Counted from the stretch's first letter, positions 24,290-33,730 are shown. The stretch: 64,000 nucleotides of DNA from Aspidiotus rigidus (GCA_035079385.1 JAVHKY010000034.1:2852001-2916000), one strand, 5' to 3'. The notes: a model not told the origin generated them from the letters alone. A program made the numbers and translations.

Positions 24290-24484
24290 GTTCACGCCAA
24301 GCACGAAGAGAAATCCGACACGAAATCCGTGTACAGAGAATACAACCGTGAATTCTTGCTGCCAAAAGGTACGAATCCGGAGAGTATCAAATCGTCCTTG
24401 AGTAAAGACGGCGTCCTCACGGTCGAAGCTCCATTGCCAGCGTTGGCGGGACCAGAAAAATTAATACCGATCGACAAAAAGTAA
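24290..24484 (+). CDS. l(2)efl: Small heat-shock protein (alpha-crystallin family), last exon
   Basis: It opens after TTCACAG and encodes 64 residues: VHAKHEEKSDTKSVYREYNR, then EFLLPKG, NPESIKSSLSKDGVLTVEAP and the C-terminal IPI motif (KLIPIDKK), ending TAA. The second half of the alpha-crystallin domain is complete, including the DGVLTVEAP strand that closes the dimer interface and the I-x-I tail motif used in oligomer assembly. Joined in frame to 13217-13403, it gives 126 contiguous residues with no stop. There are no signs of decay. Confidence 0.93.
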   Translation, partial: VHAKHEEKSDTKSVYREYNREFLLPKGTNPESIKSSLSKDGVLTVEAPLPALAGPEKLIPIDKK

Positions 24485-24647
24485 ATTCCGATTTCGCGAC
24501 TGTACGGGTGTGTGCCTTCATTTTTGCAAAGATAATGTTTTCTTTTTCTCCTCCCTCCCTTCCTATCACTCCCCCTCTTTATTTCCTTCATGATCAAAAA
24601 GCATTTCTCGGGTGGAAAATTGAAATTGACGAGCGCTAAAAAAAAAA

Positions 24648-24657
24648 AATAAATAAA
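24648..24657 (+). terminator. l(2)efl: Likely poly(A) signals of the heat-shock gene
   Basis: Overlapping AATAAA hexamers (24648-24653 and 24652-24657) lie 164 nt after the stop codon. They are the first good match downstream; another candidate, GAAAAATAAAAG, lies near 24975. Confidence 0.45.
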
Positions 24658-24984
24658 TTGTAAAATAGTAATAAGTTTTAACCAGTCATAGAATATTGTT
24701 TTTTGTTTGTTTATTCGTATTTTTTTTTTTTTGTTTGTCTTTGTGCAGCGACTTCGCACAATTTATTTGAAATATTCCGCCGATGATGAAAAAGCTTTTA
24801 TCGTAATTATAATTTTATTTATAAATTTACTTTTCCTTCGACCTAGCTTAAGTTCTAAGTTTTTTTTTTTTTTTTAAGAAGACAAAAATCACACTAACAC
24901 TTTTTATTGTTTGAATATTCCAAGAAAGAAAGGAACTTAATTTAAATAGAACATAGTTTCCTGATTTTTTCGAAAAATAAAAGA

Positions 24985-26150
24985 AAAATAGCCTACCTAC
25001 CCGTAGAGATACGAATAAATTTTTTTGTTTATTTTAATTAATGTAAAAATTGATTGAGTTATCAGCGTAATGAAGGCAAATTGATATAATTTATGAATAA
25101 CAATCGTAATAATTATTTTTTATTATTTACGAAGTTTGTGGTCCAGAATTGTTATTTTTGTGAATTTTTTTTTTATACCACTCTTACACTGTACTTCAAA
25201 TAAAATCTCTTTTTTTTTAGACGTTTCTTGTTTCTTCAACTCTTTTGAACGCTTTGGAAAAGTAATGATGAAGCCTGGTTTTTCTGAGCAACATAAAAGA
25301 GATCATCTCTCTTTCCTTAAAACGTTGAGTCGAAATGGGTCAGCCACCCGCTAGGAGTTCCTCGTCCCCATCTCACAATTTCGGATGTTATAATTTTGTT
25401 CAGATTTTGTTCAATCTGATCGACAAATCCTAAATTTAATACCGACGAAGAAGTGCAGCTCCCTATCTATGAATTTTGGATGAAAATTGGATTAAAATTC
25501 TGTTCACATTTTGTTCAACTTTGTTCCTACGCTGCGTACATTAACATTTTGAAGTCCAAAGAAATGTACACTCTTCCGTTCCTCATCTTTGGAATTTCGA
25601 ACAAAATTCACCCACCATCCTCCGATTACTCGCATTTTATACTTCGGAACCACCCCATCCCCCTCCTTCTCATCTTTGAACATTCATAATATTTTATTCT
25701 ACTCAATTTCAGAAGCCAACTCCTCTCCCAATTTGAATGGAATTCCTGTTCTTTTGGAGGCCTTTTTGAAAATTTTGGTGTATGTCCCGCCGTGCGCCAT
25801 TCGGCAAAAACCGAAAGGGGTTGGAAAAATTTCGACTGAAAGTTACATATTATGACAGGAGTTGGACTTGGAAAAATTTTGACTTTCAAGTCATATTATA
25901 TGACGACAGAGGGACTTTGAAAAATTTCGATCTCTGAGCTATTAAATGATAGGTGAGCTCGGGGCTGGACTTTGAAAATTCTGCACCCTCATATAGTTTG
26001 ATGGTTAAAATTTTTCCAAGTCCAGAACCCTTAAATAACTGCAAAGTCAAAATTTTCCCAAGTCCTCGAGCTATCTCATATAATAAAATAACGCACGTTT
26101 GTTTACCGACAGATTCTTAAGTACTTAGAGGTAACAGACGACCTTTTTCA
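24985..26150. repeat. AT-rich DNA, then VNTR-type element fragment
   Basis: From about 25735 the 5' part of the VNTR-type element is recognisable: CCTGTTCTTTTGGAGGCCTTTTTGA, CCGCCGTGCGCCATTCGGCA, then units reading TTGGAAAAATTTCGACT..ATATGACAGGAG. The end of the element is missing. The stretch before 25735 holds nothing recognisable. Confidence 0.45.
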
Positions 26151-26668
26151 TTGGTCGATTAGGGGAGTAAAGCGAGCATTACGCAGAAAAGAAGACTTTT
26201 CAGCGTACATGGTTTTTTCGGACTTAACAGAGCAGTTGCGCGCTAGCCTCGCCACCTCGCATGTATCCTACAGTTGATAGGAACAACCAATAGCATTACT
26301 TAGAAACAATGTCCACTATAGATGTCAGCCCCTCCGCTGTCAAATCTGAATGATACCATTTCCGTTTGATTTGGTGCCATTCAAATTCGCTGTTATAAAG
26401 TTAAGCAACTGCAAGCATCGTCTAATTTACTGTTCGGGTACTTATTAATTATATATTTTTTCGTCGATTTTGCTTATTAAATTATCAAGCAATCGCCCAA
26501 TTCATTTCAATTTTGTGAGTGTTTCTTTGGATACTACCAGTTTCTTCTCAAGTAAGTTCTAATCTTTTCATTGTATATACGTAGGTTGATTAGTCCCCCA
26601 TATTTTGTTAAACTTGAAATTTGAATATTCAAGCAGTGTATTTTCTTATCTCGGGGGAGTCGGGATAG

Positions 26669-26937
26669 GGACCTCGAGAGTAGGTAAAATGGACTTCCAT
26701 TTTGTTTGTAACTTACTTTTTAGCTGGTAGCTTCTGTACTGACTTTATTTTTGGTAAACAAACACTCGACGGCGCGGCTAGTGGCTCGGTGTCAATTATG
26801 ATGTAAGAATCACGCGGAGCCACTAGCCACGCCGTCAAGTTTTTGTTTACTAAAAATACAGTCAGTACAGAAGAGCCGTCAGCTAAAAAGTAAGTTACAA
26901 ACAAAATGGCTGTCCATTTTACCCGCTCTCGAGCTCC
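26669..26937. mobile_element. Foldback element with ~120-bp inverted arms
   Basis: The arms 26669-26790 and 26815-26937 are near-perfect reverse complements. Shared words are TAACTTACTTTTTAGCTG, TCTGTACTGACT, TTTGTTTAC and GGCTAGTGGCTC with their complements. Only about 25 nt separates them. GTCGGGA occurs just outside both ends, a possible target duplication. A transcript from either strand would form a long hairpin. There are no coding frames. Confidence 0.85.
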
Positions 26938-26939
26938 TT

Positions 26940-27185
26940 TGTCGGGAAAGCTTAAAAAATTGAAGAAATTTAGTTTATTTTAGCTTTTGGCTTATAAAGG
27001 TTTGAATGAAGCTGGTTTCAGCTTCTCTCTTATTAATAGAAATTCAGCTGTATTAGGCTGTTGGCATTTGGCTTTCAGCTGGCTGCAATAATCTGTGTTC
27101 TGGATGAAAAGAGGGAATCCCTCATGAGACGTTAGAGCGGGTCAATCGCTCGAAAATTTTCATCTAATCAATGAGACGGATATGT
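26940..27185. repeat. Inverse copy of the 22.4-kb repeat, with hAT-like MITE end
   Basis: Read on the minus strand, it matches 22380-22575: 'gattgaccc.ctctaac.tctca.gagggatt', TCTTTTCATG, CAGA.TATTG.AGCCAGCTGAAA, then 'ttcaaacctt.ataagccaaaa.ctaaaataa'. The MITE part is more extended on the inner side here. It shows that the MITE travelled with, or targeted, a larger repeat. Confidence 0.6.
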
Positions 27186-27204
27186 TTATTATGAGTCAAA
27201 CAGG

Positions 27205-27875
27205 GTACATTGTTTTGAAGAAAGATTGTGTTATATATAGGGAGATCAGGAAATTGAGGAACAGAGGATAAGAAATTGGAAATTAGTACGAGCCTACGAA
27301 AGGAAAGTGGTGTTTCAGCGGCTTCGGCGCATAAACTGAGTTTGGGGCTTGTGCGATAGGCTCCTAGGCCATTAGTGTCGAGTAATGAGAGAACAGGTTT
27401 GTTAGCTAAATTGTATATTGGCGCTCCATAATCTAATTTAAATCGAATAAGACTCTTATAGAGCTGTAGTAGTAGTTTTCTGGAGCATACTTTAGAGGGG
27501 TGTGAGCTGAATTTAATGATACTTAAGGCACGTGTGCATGTTGCTTTCAGAAATTTGATATGGGGGTCCGAGTAAGTTTTTGATCAAAGTTGAGGCCGAG
27601 GAGTTTAGCAGAATTTCGGAGTGGGATTTCAAGATTTTGTAGGAAGAGAGGTTGGAGGGAGGGGATGGAGCGTCTTTTCTCGAAAATAATTAGACAGGTT
27701 TTGGGGGTAGAGAATTTGAAGCTGTTTTTTCATGTCCAGGTAGTACTCAAGTCTGGAGTTTCTTAGAGAAGTCTGTGGGATCTCTGAGGGTTGGAAGAGC
27801 AGATAGAAATGTTGTAATCGTCAGCAAAAATTAGATGGCATTGCAGGACTGCAATGGCAATGGGGAAATCGCTGT
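27205..27875 (-). pseudogene. Jockey-like non-LTR retrotransposon reverse transcriptase, 3' part
   Basis: The minus-strand translation passes the catalytic motif LIFADD (near 27820) and then reads TCLIIFEKRRSIPSLQPLFL and NLEIPLRNSAKLLGLNFDQK. Broken stretches follow that resemble the thumb and its tail (TPLKYAPENYYYSSIRVLFD, then NLFSHYSTL). The order of an F-A-D-D box, a K-x-x-x-I-I-F box and an L-G-L-x-F-D box is diagnostic of LINE reverse transcriptases of the Jockey/I group. In-frame stops and frameshifts show a dead 5'-truncated copy. Confidence 0.75.
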
Positions 27876-27944
27876 CCCGAGTCCCCTAGCGGCTGAAGTT
27901 CTTCCAATTGCTGAAAATCATGAGTGACAACTTGAACGTGCTGC

Positions 27945-28325
27945 AATTTCAAGGAAGGCGTCGTCTTTCCAAGTCCCCTTCCTATCATATATGGCTAGAG
28001 GGTCGAAATCCTTCTAAGTCCCCCTCCCATCATATATAGGTCGGAGGTTGGAATTTTTTCAAGTCCCACACCTATCATATATAACTCGAGAGTCGAAATT
28101 TTTCCAAGTCCCCCTCCTACCATATATAGCTCGGAAGCAGGAATGTTTCTAACTCCCCTTCCTATCAAATATAGCTAAAGGGTCGACATTTTTCTAAGTC
28201 CCCCTCCCCTCTCCGTGACGTTATCAACCTCGTGAAGTCATCAACCTCGCTCGCGCTCACGGACGAAAAAGTACTCCCCAACAAAAGGGATAGCGGGTTC
28301 CCTGCTAAAAAGACGTTAGGTAAGG
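27945..28325. mobile_element. VNTR-type element fragment, plus orientation
   Basis: Five or six units read CTATCATATATAGCTCGGA..TCGAAATTTTTCCAAGTCCC at about 50-bp spacing. They are followed by AAAAGGGATAGCGGGTTCCC and TGCTAAAAAGACG, which also ends the related element at 34610-34962. The left end may be the AATGGCAATGGGGAA word near 27852. Confidence 0.55.
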
Positions 28326-28464
28326 GGAGGGTTAAAAAGTTTCGTAATGTCGTTGATGACTATCAGGAAGAGCAAGACACTAAATACTTCTCCTTGGGCA
28401 CACCGTTTTCGGCAGTGGAATATCAGAGTGGCCGAACATAGGAAGGCTAGGAGAAGGGCAGCGA

Positions 28465-28790
28465 GGGAGATTCGGCCTTCGCTGACCACTTAATCATCAG
28501 TAGGCATAGCTTTCGAGAGGGTTTCCAGGTACTTCTCCACAATGCGTGGCCCTTGAACACATAGAAATCATTCGTCATAAGAATAATGGTGGTGTCATCA
28601 TGCTGAACAGGCATACATTGGACGAAGGTCTGATAGAGCATCTTTATGAATCACCACTCGATGCTCGGTTTTTCCCCTTTGTCTCGGGTTGGTGTCGTTG
28701 TTGCGTTGCATCGTTGGGTCAGTTGCTTTCTTGTTCTCTCTGATGATGGTTTTTTAACTGAAAGCGCTTGTTTCTGCGGTTTTTGCAACT
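28465..28790 (+). pseudogene. Penelope-like element, GIY-YIG endonuclease C-terminal fragment
   Basis: The plus strand reads FADHLI, SRHSFREGFQVLLHNAWP and, one frame over, LEHIEIIRHKNNGGVIMLNR. These match FADHLINSGHSFREGS and LEHIEIIRHLNTDDISVLNT in the element at 54.2-54.34 kb. The 3' sequence GATGATGG..TTTTTAAC.GAAAGCGCTTG is also shared with that element's 3' end (about 54010-54050). It is a 5'-truncated copy with one frameshift. Confidence 0.75.
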
Positions 28791-29489
28791 TTCTTTATTC
28801 TCGTGAATAGCCGTAAGTTGGAGGATCTCTCTCCTATCATATGTATATAGCTTGAAAGACAAAATTTTTCCAAACGGCAATTTTCTAAGCGAATAAGACT
28901 GAAGAAACTTCCGTTTTTTTTCTGTCTGACATTAATTATTTAATTGAATGTAATGTACATGAATACTTACAACGAAGATATTCAGGAAAGTACAATATAA
29001 TTATAATATTAAGACTAAAATCTACTAGAAATTCAAATTACTACGCTACTACATTTCATATTTTAACTAGCCATTAGGCGAAATTTTCGAAGTTAACATC
29101 ATATATAGGTGCCGGATCGACGAGTCGTGAATGCTGAAAAATATAAAGAAATGTAATATTGTATTTTGTTTATGTACTTGTGTAAATAAGTGCATTAATT
29201 TCGATTGTTTCTTCAAACAACGTAAAACAAATTTCCCGCAAAGGGGAAAAATCGTAGAACGTATACGTGGCTTGCTGAAAGAAGACACGAATAAGAGAAA
29301 ATAATTTTTAAATTTTTCGAATGAGGTGGACAGGACTGTCACCTGACAAGACAAAATTTCATGATATATAGATTTTCCTGAAGAACGCAAATCGCAGAAC
29401 AGGAATTGAAACAATAAGTTTGGGTTTGTTTAACAGGAATCTCGAAGTTTCATCTACACGTACCTAAGTAGAGATTGAAACATATAGAA

Positions 29490-29600
29490 AAAACGACGCC
29501 TTCCTTTACGAGGTTAAACGAGGAACGCAGGGAACCTGTTTTATGAGTCATATCGGATTTGGTATTGAGAATTCAAGGAAGCCTAGACCTAGATAACGCT
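29490..29600 (+). mobile_element. VNTR-type element, start fragment
   Basis: It carries the element's characteristic head: ACGACGCCTTCCTTTACGAGG, TTAAACGAGGAACGCAGGGA, ACCTGTTTTATGAGTCATAT, then GGATTTGGTATTGAGAATTCAA. Tandem ATATATAGCTCG-type units follow to 29760. Confidence 0.6.
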
Positions 29601-29754
29601 AGTATGATATAGTGTGAGAGTCTAAATTTTCTCGAATCTCGAGCTATATATGATAGAAGGGGGACTTTAAAAAATTCCTATCTTATATGGCTCGAGAGTC
29701 GAAAGTTTTCCAAGTCCCCCTCCTATCATATATAGCTCGGAAGTTGACATTTTA

Positions 29755-29870
29755 ACAGGGAACCTGTTTTATGGGGGGCTTTTAGAGAAATTTGCCGTCC
29801 GCCGTCCAGCAAAAAACTTGGAAAAATTTCGACTCTCGAGTTATATATGATAGGAGGGGGACTTGGAAAA
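29755..29870 (-). mobile_element. VNTR-type element, tail fragment in inverse orientation
   Basis: It contains AACAGGGAACCTGTTTTATG, GGGGGCTTTTAGAGAAATTT, GCCGTCCGCCGTCCAGCAAA and then inverse-oriented units. It is truncated where the next full copy begins. Confidence 0.55.
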
Positions 29871-29875
29871 ACGAC

Positions 29876-30461
29876 GGCTTCCTTAACGAAGTTAAACGAG
29901 GAACGCAGGGAACCTGTTTTATGAGTCAAATGGGATTTGGTATTGAAAATTCAATGAAGCCTAGACCTAGATAAAGCTGGTCTAAAGAAGGCCTAGACCT
30001 ACTATAAGCCTGGTACATATAATATAGTTTGAGAGTCTGAATTTTTCCAAGTCCCCCTCCTATCATATATGGCTCGAGAGTCGAAATTTTTTCAAAGTCC
30101 CCCTTCTATCATATATGGCTCCAAAGTCGAAATTTTTCCAAGTCCCCCTCCTATCATATATGGCTTGAGAGTCGAAATTTATATGGCTCGAGAGTTGAAA
30201 TTTTTCTGTCCCCCTCCTATCATATATAGCTCGAGAGTCAAAATTTTTCCAAGTTCCCCTCCTATCATATATAGCTTGAGAGTCGAAATTTTTCCAAGTT
30301 CCCCTCCTATCATATATAGCTCGAGAGTCGAAATCTTTCCAAGTCCCCCTCCTATCATATATAGCTTGAGAGTCGAAATTTTTTCAAGTTTCTTGCTGGA
30401 CGGCGGACGGCGCACGGCAAATTCTCAAAAAGCCCCCCATAAAAGAGGTTCCCTGTTAAAA
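29876..30461 (+). mobile_element. VNTR-type non-autonomous element, full copy with about eight tandem units
   Basis: The head is ACGACGGCTTCCTTAACGAA, GTTAAACGAGGAACGCAGGG and ACCTGTTTTATGAGTC. A middle part with 'cctagacctagataaagctgg' is followed by about eight direct units of ~44 bp (CCTCCTATCATATATAGCTC, GAGAGTCGAAATTTTTCCAA, GTCC). The tail runs GGACGGCGGACGGCGCACGG, CAAATTCTCAAAAAGCCCCC and AAAAGAGGTTCCCTGTT. GGGAACCTGTTTTAT near the head and ATAAAAGAGGTTCCC at the tail are inverted. A chance 138-codon frame through the units is an artefact of their 3n period. No protein is encoded, so it must rely on enzymes made elsewhere. Confidence 0.75.
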
Positions 30462-30800
30462 TTTAGACTCTCAAGCCATATATGATAAGAGGGGGACTTG
30501 GAAAAAATTTTAATTTTCGAGCTATATATGATAGGAGAGTGACATAGAAAAATTTCGACTCACGAGCTATATATGATAGGAGAGGGACTTGGAAAAATGT
30601 CGACTCTCGAGCTATTATATATAGCTCGAGAAGACAAATTTAGACTCTGAAACTATATTATACTAGGCTTATAGTAGGTCTAGGCCTTCTTTCATCTAGG
30701 CCCAGACTTCCGTGAATTCTCAATACCAATACCCATTTGACTCATAAAACAGGTTCCCCGCGTTCCTCGTCTAACTTCGTTAAGGAAGCCGTCGTTTTTT
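30455..30800 (-). mobile_element. VNTR-type element, truncated copy in inverse orientation
   Basis: Units read TTCGACTCTCGAGCTATATA, followed by 'actaggcttatagtaggtctaggcc', CATAAAACAGGTTCCC, GCGTTCCTCGTCTAACTTCG and TTAAGGAAGCCGTCG. It sits back to back with the previous copy, giving a large imperfect inverted arrangement. Confidence 0.65.
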
Positions 30801-31265
30801 TAAAGTCCCTTTCCCATCATATATAGCTTGATAGTCGAAATTTTTTTCATGTCTCCCTCCTATCATATATAGCTCGAGAGTTGAAATTTTTCTGTATTCC
30901 TCTCCCATCATAAATGGCTCGATAGTCGAAATTTTTTCCAAGCCCCCCTCCTATCATATATAGTAGCTCGAGAGATGAAATTTTTCGGAGTCCTTCTCGT
31001 ATCATTTATGGCTCTATGGTCGAAATAAATTTTTTCCAAGTCCTCCTCCTATCATACGAGCTTCTTCTATGATATATGGCTCGATAGTCGAAATAAATTT
31101 TTTCTAAGTCCCCCTCCTATCGTATGTAGCTCGAGAGTTGAAATTTTTCTGAGTCCTTCTTCTATCATGTCTGGCTCGATAGTCGATATTTTTCCATGTT
31201 TTTTGTTGGACGGCGGACGGCACAGGTCAAATTTCTCAAAAAGCCTCCTGTAGAACAACTTCAAC
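30801..31265 (+). mobile_element. VNTR-type element, tandem units and tail
   Basis: There are seven or more diverged units (TCATATATAGCTCGAGAGTT, GAAATTTTTCTG) and then the tail TTGGACGGCGGACGGCACAG, AAATTTCTCAAAAAGCC. The head is missing. Confidence 0.6.
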
Positions 31266-31329
31266 ATTTGACGTCGTTTATGCACCTACCTTATGATTAC
31301 CGATCATCAAATTGGGATTAAAGAAATCC

Positions 31330-31499
31330 TCTTTCGGAAAAGTAGTCGAATTTAGAGCCATTACAAACCAACAACGAAGAAAATTAGAGGGAGGAAAACT
31401 ACAGGCAAAGAGAATGAATATTAGATTTCTCGTCACGATCGGTACCATTACGATGAGGACCAGGCAAACGAGTACGGGATAGGATACAGGAGAAAAGCC
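31330..31499 (-). other. Conserved block downstream of peptide gene 3; possible second exon
   Basis: The block 31430-31500 is nearly identical to 36893-36955 in the paralogous segment (CATTACGATGAGGACCAGGC, AAACGAGTACG, ATACAGGAGAAAAGCCCTGG). On the minus strand both copies have an acceptor-like GTCCAG followed by GGCTTTTCTCC. Joined to the GTGAGT donor at 31676, they would continue the frame as GLFSCILSRTRLPGPHRNG. No transcript evidence is available, so exon status is a guess. Confidence 0.3.
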
Positions 31500-31670
31500 C
31501 TGGACCCAGACGGGTTGTTTTTTTTGACTTTCTATGTTAGGACAACTGATAACGCCGTTTGCTCACTGTGTGGACAACCTATGCGGCTCAACTTGAAGGC
31601 GGCCATACATCATGTCATACAGAATTCTATGAGGATGAATAATTAGGCACATTAAAGAGTACTCACCATA

Positions 31671-31760
31671 AATTATGATGAAGACAATTGCATATGATTT
31701 TGAGCACACGCGTGTCCAAAGTAACAACATTAGGAATAAAAAAATTTTTTTTTGTGTAGT
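31671..31760 (-). other. Conserved donor-bearing segment, possible coding exon part
   Basis: On the minus strand, a frame starting MLLLWTRVCSKSYAIVFIII ends at TATG|GTGAGTACTC. The paralogous segment at 37893-37980 reads MLLVLLLWTHVCSKSYAIVF and III, ending at TATG|GTGAGTATAC. Both the frame and the splice donor are kept, although the two copies differ at several bases and by an indel of whole codons. It lies 3' of the peptide frame's stop codon on the same strand. Confidence 0.35.
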
Positions 31761-31811
31761 AGTTTTTCAGAATATATACATTCACGAAGCAGGCGATGGA
31801 GGTGGAGCCGG

Positions 31812-31949
31812 TCATGGAGGAGTCATTTGTAGGTATGCAGGTGGAAATTCAGGTGATCCTGGTTCTGCTTGCGCTCGAATTATATGGGTTGTCACGGCTA
31901 GCAAAAATACAATTGAAAAAAAATACTTGTAGAAATTTCTGCTGATCAT
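31812..31949 (-). CDS. Small secreted proline-rich peptide, paralogue 3
   Basis: A 45-codon frame: SRNFYKYFFSIVFLLAVT core, THIIRAQAEP, then GSPEFPPAYLQMTPP and TGA. A signal peptide of about 26-28 residues is evident (basic start, hydrophobic core, small residues near the end). The mature part is short and keeps the EFPPAY-Q-TPP tail of paralogue 2, but lacks the long proline run. It was too short for a simple ORF screen and was found by similarity to the other two. The shared TATA box lies about 90 nt upstream. Its function is unknown. Confidence 0.55.
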   Translation of the reverse strand: MISRNFYKYFFSIVFLLAVTTHIIRAQAEPGSPEFPPAYLQMTPP

Positions 31950-32034
31950 TTTTGCAATGAAAAAGAATTGTGTGATGAATCAAAAATTTTTTGGATAATA
32001 ACGGAAAAGTGTAGTTCCCGTTCCTTTTTATAGT

Positions 32035-32042
32035 CGAAATAT
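32035..32042 (-). promoter_or_regulatory. TATA box of peptide gene 3
   Basis: TATAAAAA in the context TTTCGACTATAAAAAGGAAC, conserved with the promoters of paralogues 1 and 2, including the downstream word ACTACACTTTTCCG shared with paralogue 2. Confidence 0.7.
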
Positions 32043-32350
32043 CCGTCAAAATGCTAAAACTGAATAAATAAAGACAGTAGAAGAAATAGTCGTCAACAGA
32101 TTTTTTGTGCACACCACACTAATGGTTGTTCTTGAACTCAATTCTTACTATAATCACACTGAAAACAAAAAACAAAAAAATGTTTTCGACATATGTAATA
32201 GGATAACTCTTAACTGTGTCCACATCCTGATCAGCCATGAATTCTATGTTTCCAGAACAATTTTAATGCAGCAAAATATATCAAGCTATAATTTCTATCA
32301 TGAAGACCTTCAAAGAAAAAAACCCTTCCGTAAATCAAAAATTATGCTCT
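32043..32350. repeat. Duplicated upstream region of peptide genes 2 and 3
   Basis: This matches 38408-38890: GATTTTTTGTGCACACC, 'actataatcac.ctgaaaa.aaaaaac', CCAGAA.AATTTTAATGCA, AAAATATATCAAGCT and CTTTCAAAGAAAAAAACCCTT. The duplication therefore covers promoter, signal exon and downstream intron, about 1.3 kb or more. Confidence 0.75.
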
Positions 32351-32639
32351 GACTTTGTTGTACTCACGAGTTTAAATATTTATTCAAACGTTTTCGAATA
32401 ACAATTTTTCCTCGAGCATCAACTATTTACTTTCATCGTCGTTCGTAATAAACGCGTGCTCTAGGTGAACTAACCCCAAATGTAGAAAATACTCCTACCA
32501 CCGGATCGCACCAAAAACACTTCATAAAATGGACTCCGCGAACCTTTTTCGTCACTTTTTTGGCTGCTTCACCTAGCTTCCTCTCCTGTTTTCCTTCTAG
32601 CTTTCTCGCTTCGCTTTTCTTTGGACTTATTTTAGGAAC

Positions 32640-32920
32640 TTCGAAATATATGAGTCGAAAGTCGAAATTTTTCTAAGTCCGCTTCCTATCATATAAAGCA
32701 TTGGAGGTTGAAAGTTATATAATACTACAATATTATGGTCAAGTTACAAAAAAATCTATCGGGTAGTTTCGGAAGAGCTTCGCGGGCAAAATAATTAAAT
32801 AAATATACATTATAAGGAAACCTGAACGGAGGGGGGTAATACCATCACTTAAAAAATAAGTTTCAAGCAAACATATTCGAAGTTTTTCCAATTCCCCCTC
32901 CTATCATATTGTTGAGTCTC
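32640..32920 (+). repeat. Scattered VNTR-type units
   Basis: Single units (GAGTCGAAAGTCGAAATTTT, TCTAAGTCCGCTTCCTATCA) occur near 32650-32700 and 32880-32910, with unrelated AT-rich DNA between them. Confidence 0.45.
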
Positions 32921-33111
32921 GATATCTTCTCGATATTCTTCCCTTTCAACAAAATCTCATTACAAAAAAACGAAAATTTGCGATCACAATACCCTGACTG
33001 CATCCGAGACTATTTCAAGTTGGGTCACGTGCCCGTTCAATTAGCCGCGGACGACTCGCCACGGAGGGAGACCCCGATATTCGCCGCGGAGCCGACTCGC
33101 CGCGAGGACTT

Positions 33112-33730
33112 GCCTTAACAAAGTGGTGCTCCAACAGCGAGCAATTATTGGAAAGAATTCCAGAAAATTCTCGCGAGAAATCTTACGTCTTATATTCTGG
33201 AGACGTGTTTGTGCTCAAAACTTTGCGAGTACATATTCTGGTTTCCTGTCAAAGACAATTTGAAATTTCTCAATTAAAAAAAAGGAGATCGTCGCTTTCT
33301 CTAAAGGAGAAATTTTGTCTACCATTGCCCGAATTTTTGACCCATTCGTTTTTCTCAGATCAGTCTCAATGCTAGCAAAGTTAATTATGCAAGCCGTACG
33401 GAGCATAAAGGATGAGAACCAGGAAAGTCTTGATTGGGATGAAACTCTTCCTGAGCATGTACAGAAGAGATGGTCAACAGTTGCATCTCAACTACATGAG
33501 CTCAAAATGATTTCTATTCCTCGTCGCTTATTTGCGACGCCTGAAACTTCACGAATTGAACTACATGGTTTTTGTGACAGTTTTATGAAGGGTTATGGTG
33601 CAGTTCTTTATATTCTTTTTTTCTCAATAAATGGAATTCTAGTAAAACTCTTTATGTTCTGAAGGGAAAGTAGCTCCGTTAAAAAAACAAACTCTTCCAC
33701 GGCTCGAGCTATGTGGAGCTGTTGTCGAGT
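33112..33730 (+). pseudogene. BEL/Pao retrotransposon polyprotein fragment
   Basis: The frame opens LTKWCSNSEQLLERIPENSR, matching the KWCSN motif after the BEL/Pao reverse transcriptase. After one frameshift it reads LSTIARIFDP (family: LS.IA.IFDPLG), AKLIMQAVRS, LPEHVQKRWSTVASQLHELK, ISIPRRLF and IELHGFCDSFMKGYGAVLYI. After another frameshift it reads VAPLKKQTLPRLELCGAVVE, the start of the RNase H-like region. The order and the motifs are those of the Pao superfamily. Frameshifts and the missing flanks mark a dead fragment. Confidence 0.85.

Noticed and set aside
30069..30485. 138-codon frame with PPIIYSSRVEIFPSS-type repeats
   Set aside because: It is created by tandem units of the VNTR-type element and varies with unit number; an inverse frame exists too. 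It is not a repeat protein.
29875..31265. CRISPR array (regular ~44-bp repeats)
   Set aside because: The units are contiguous without unique spacers, vary among themselves, and belong to a dispersed eukaryotic element.
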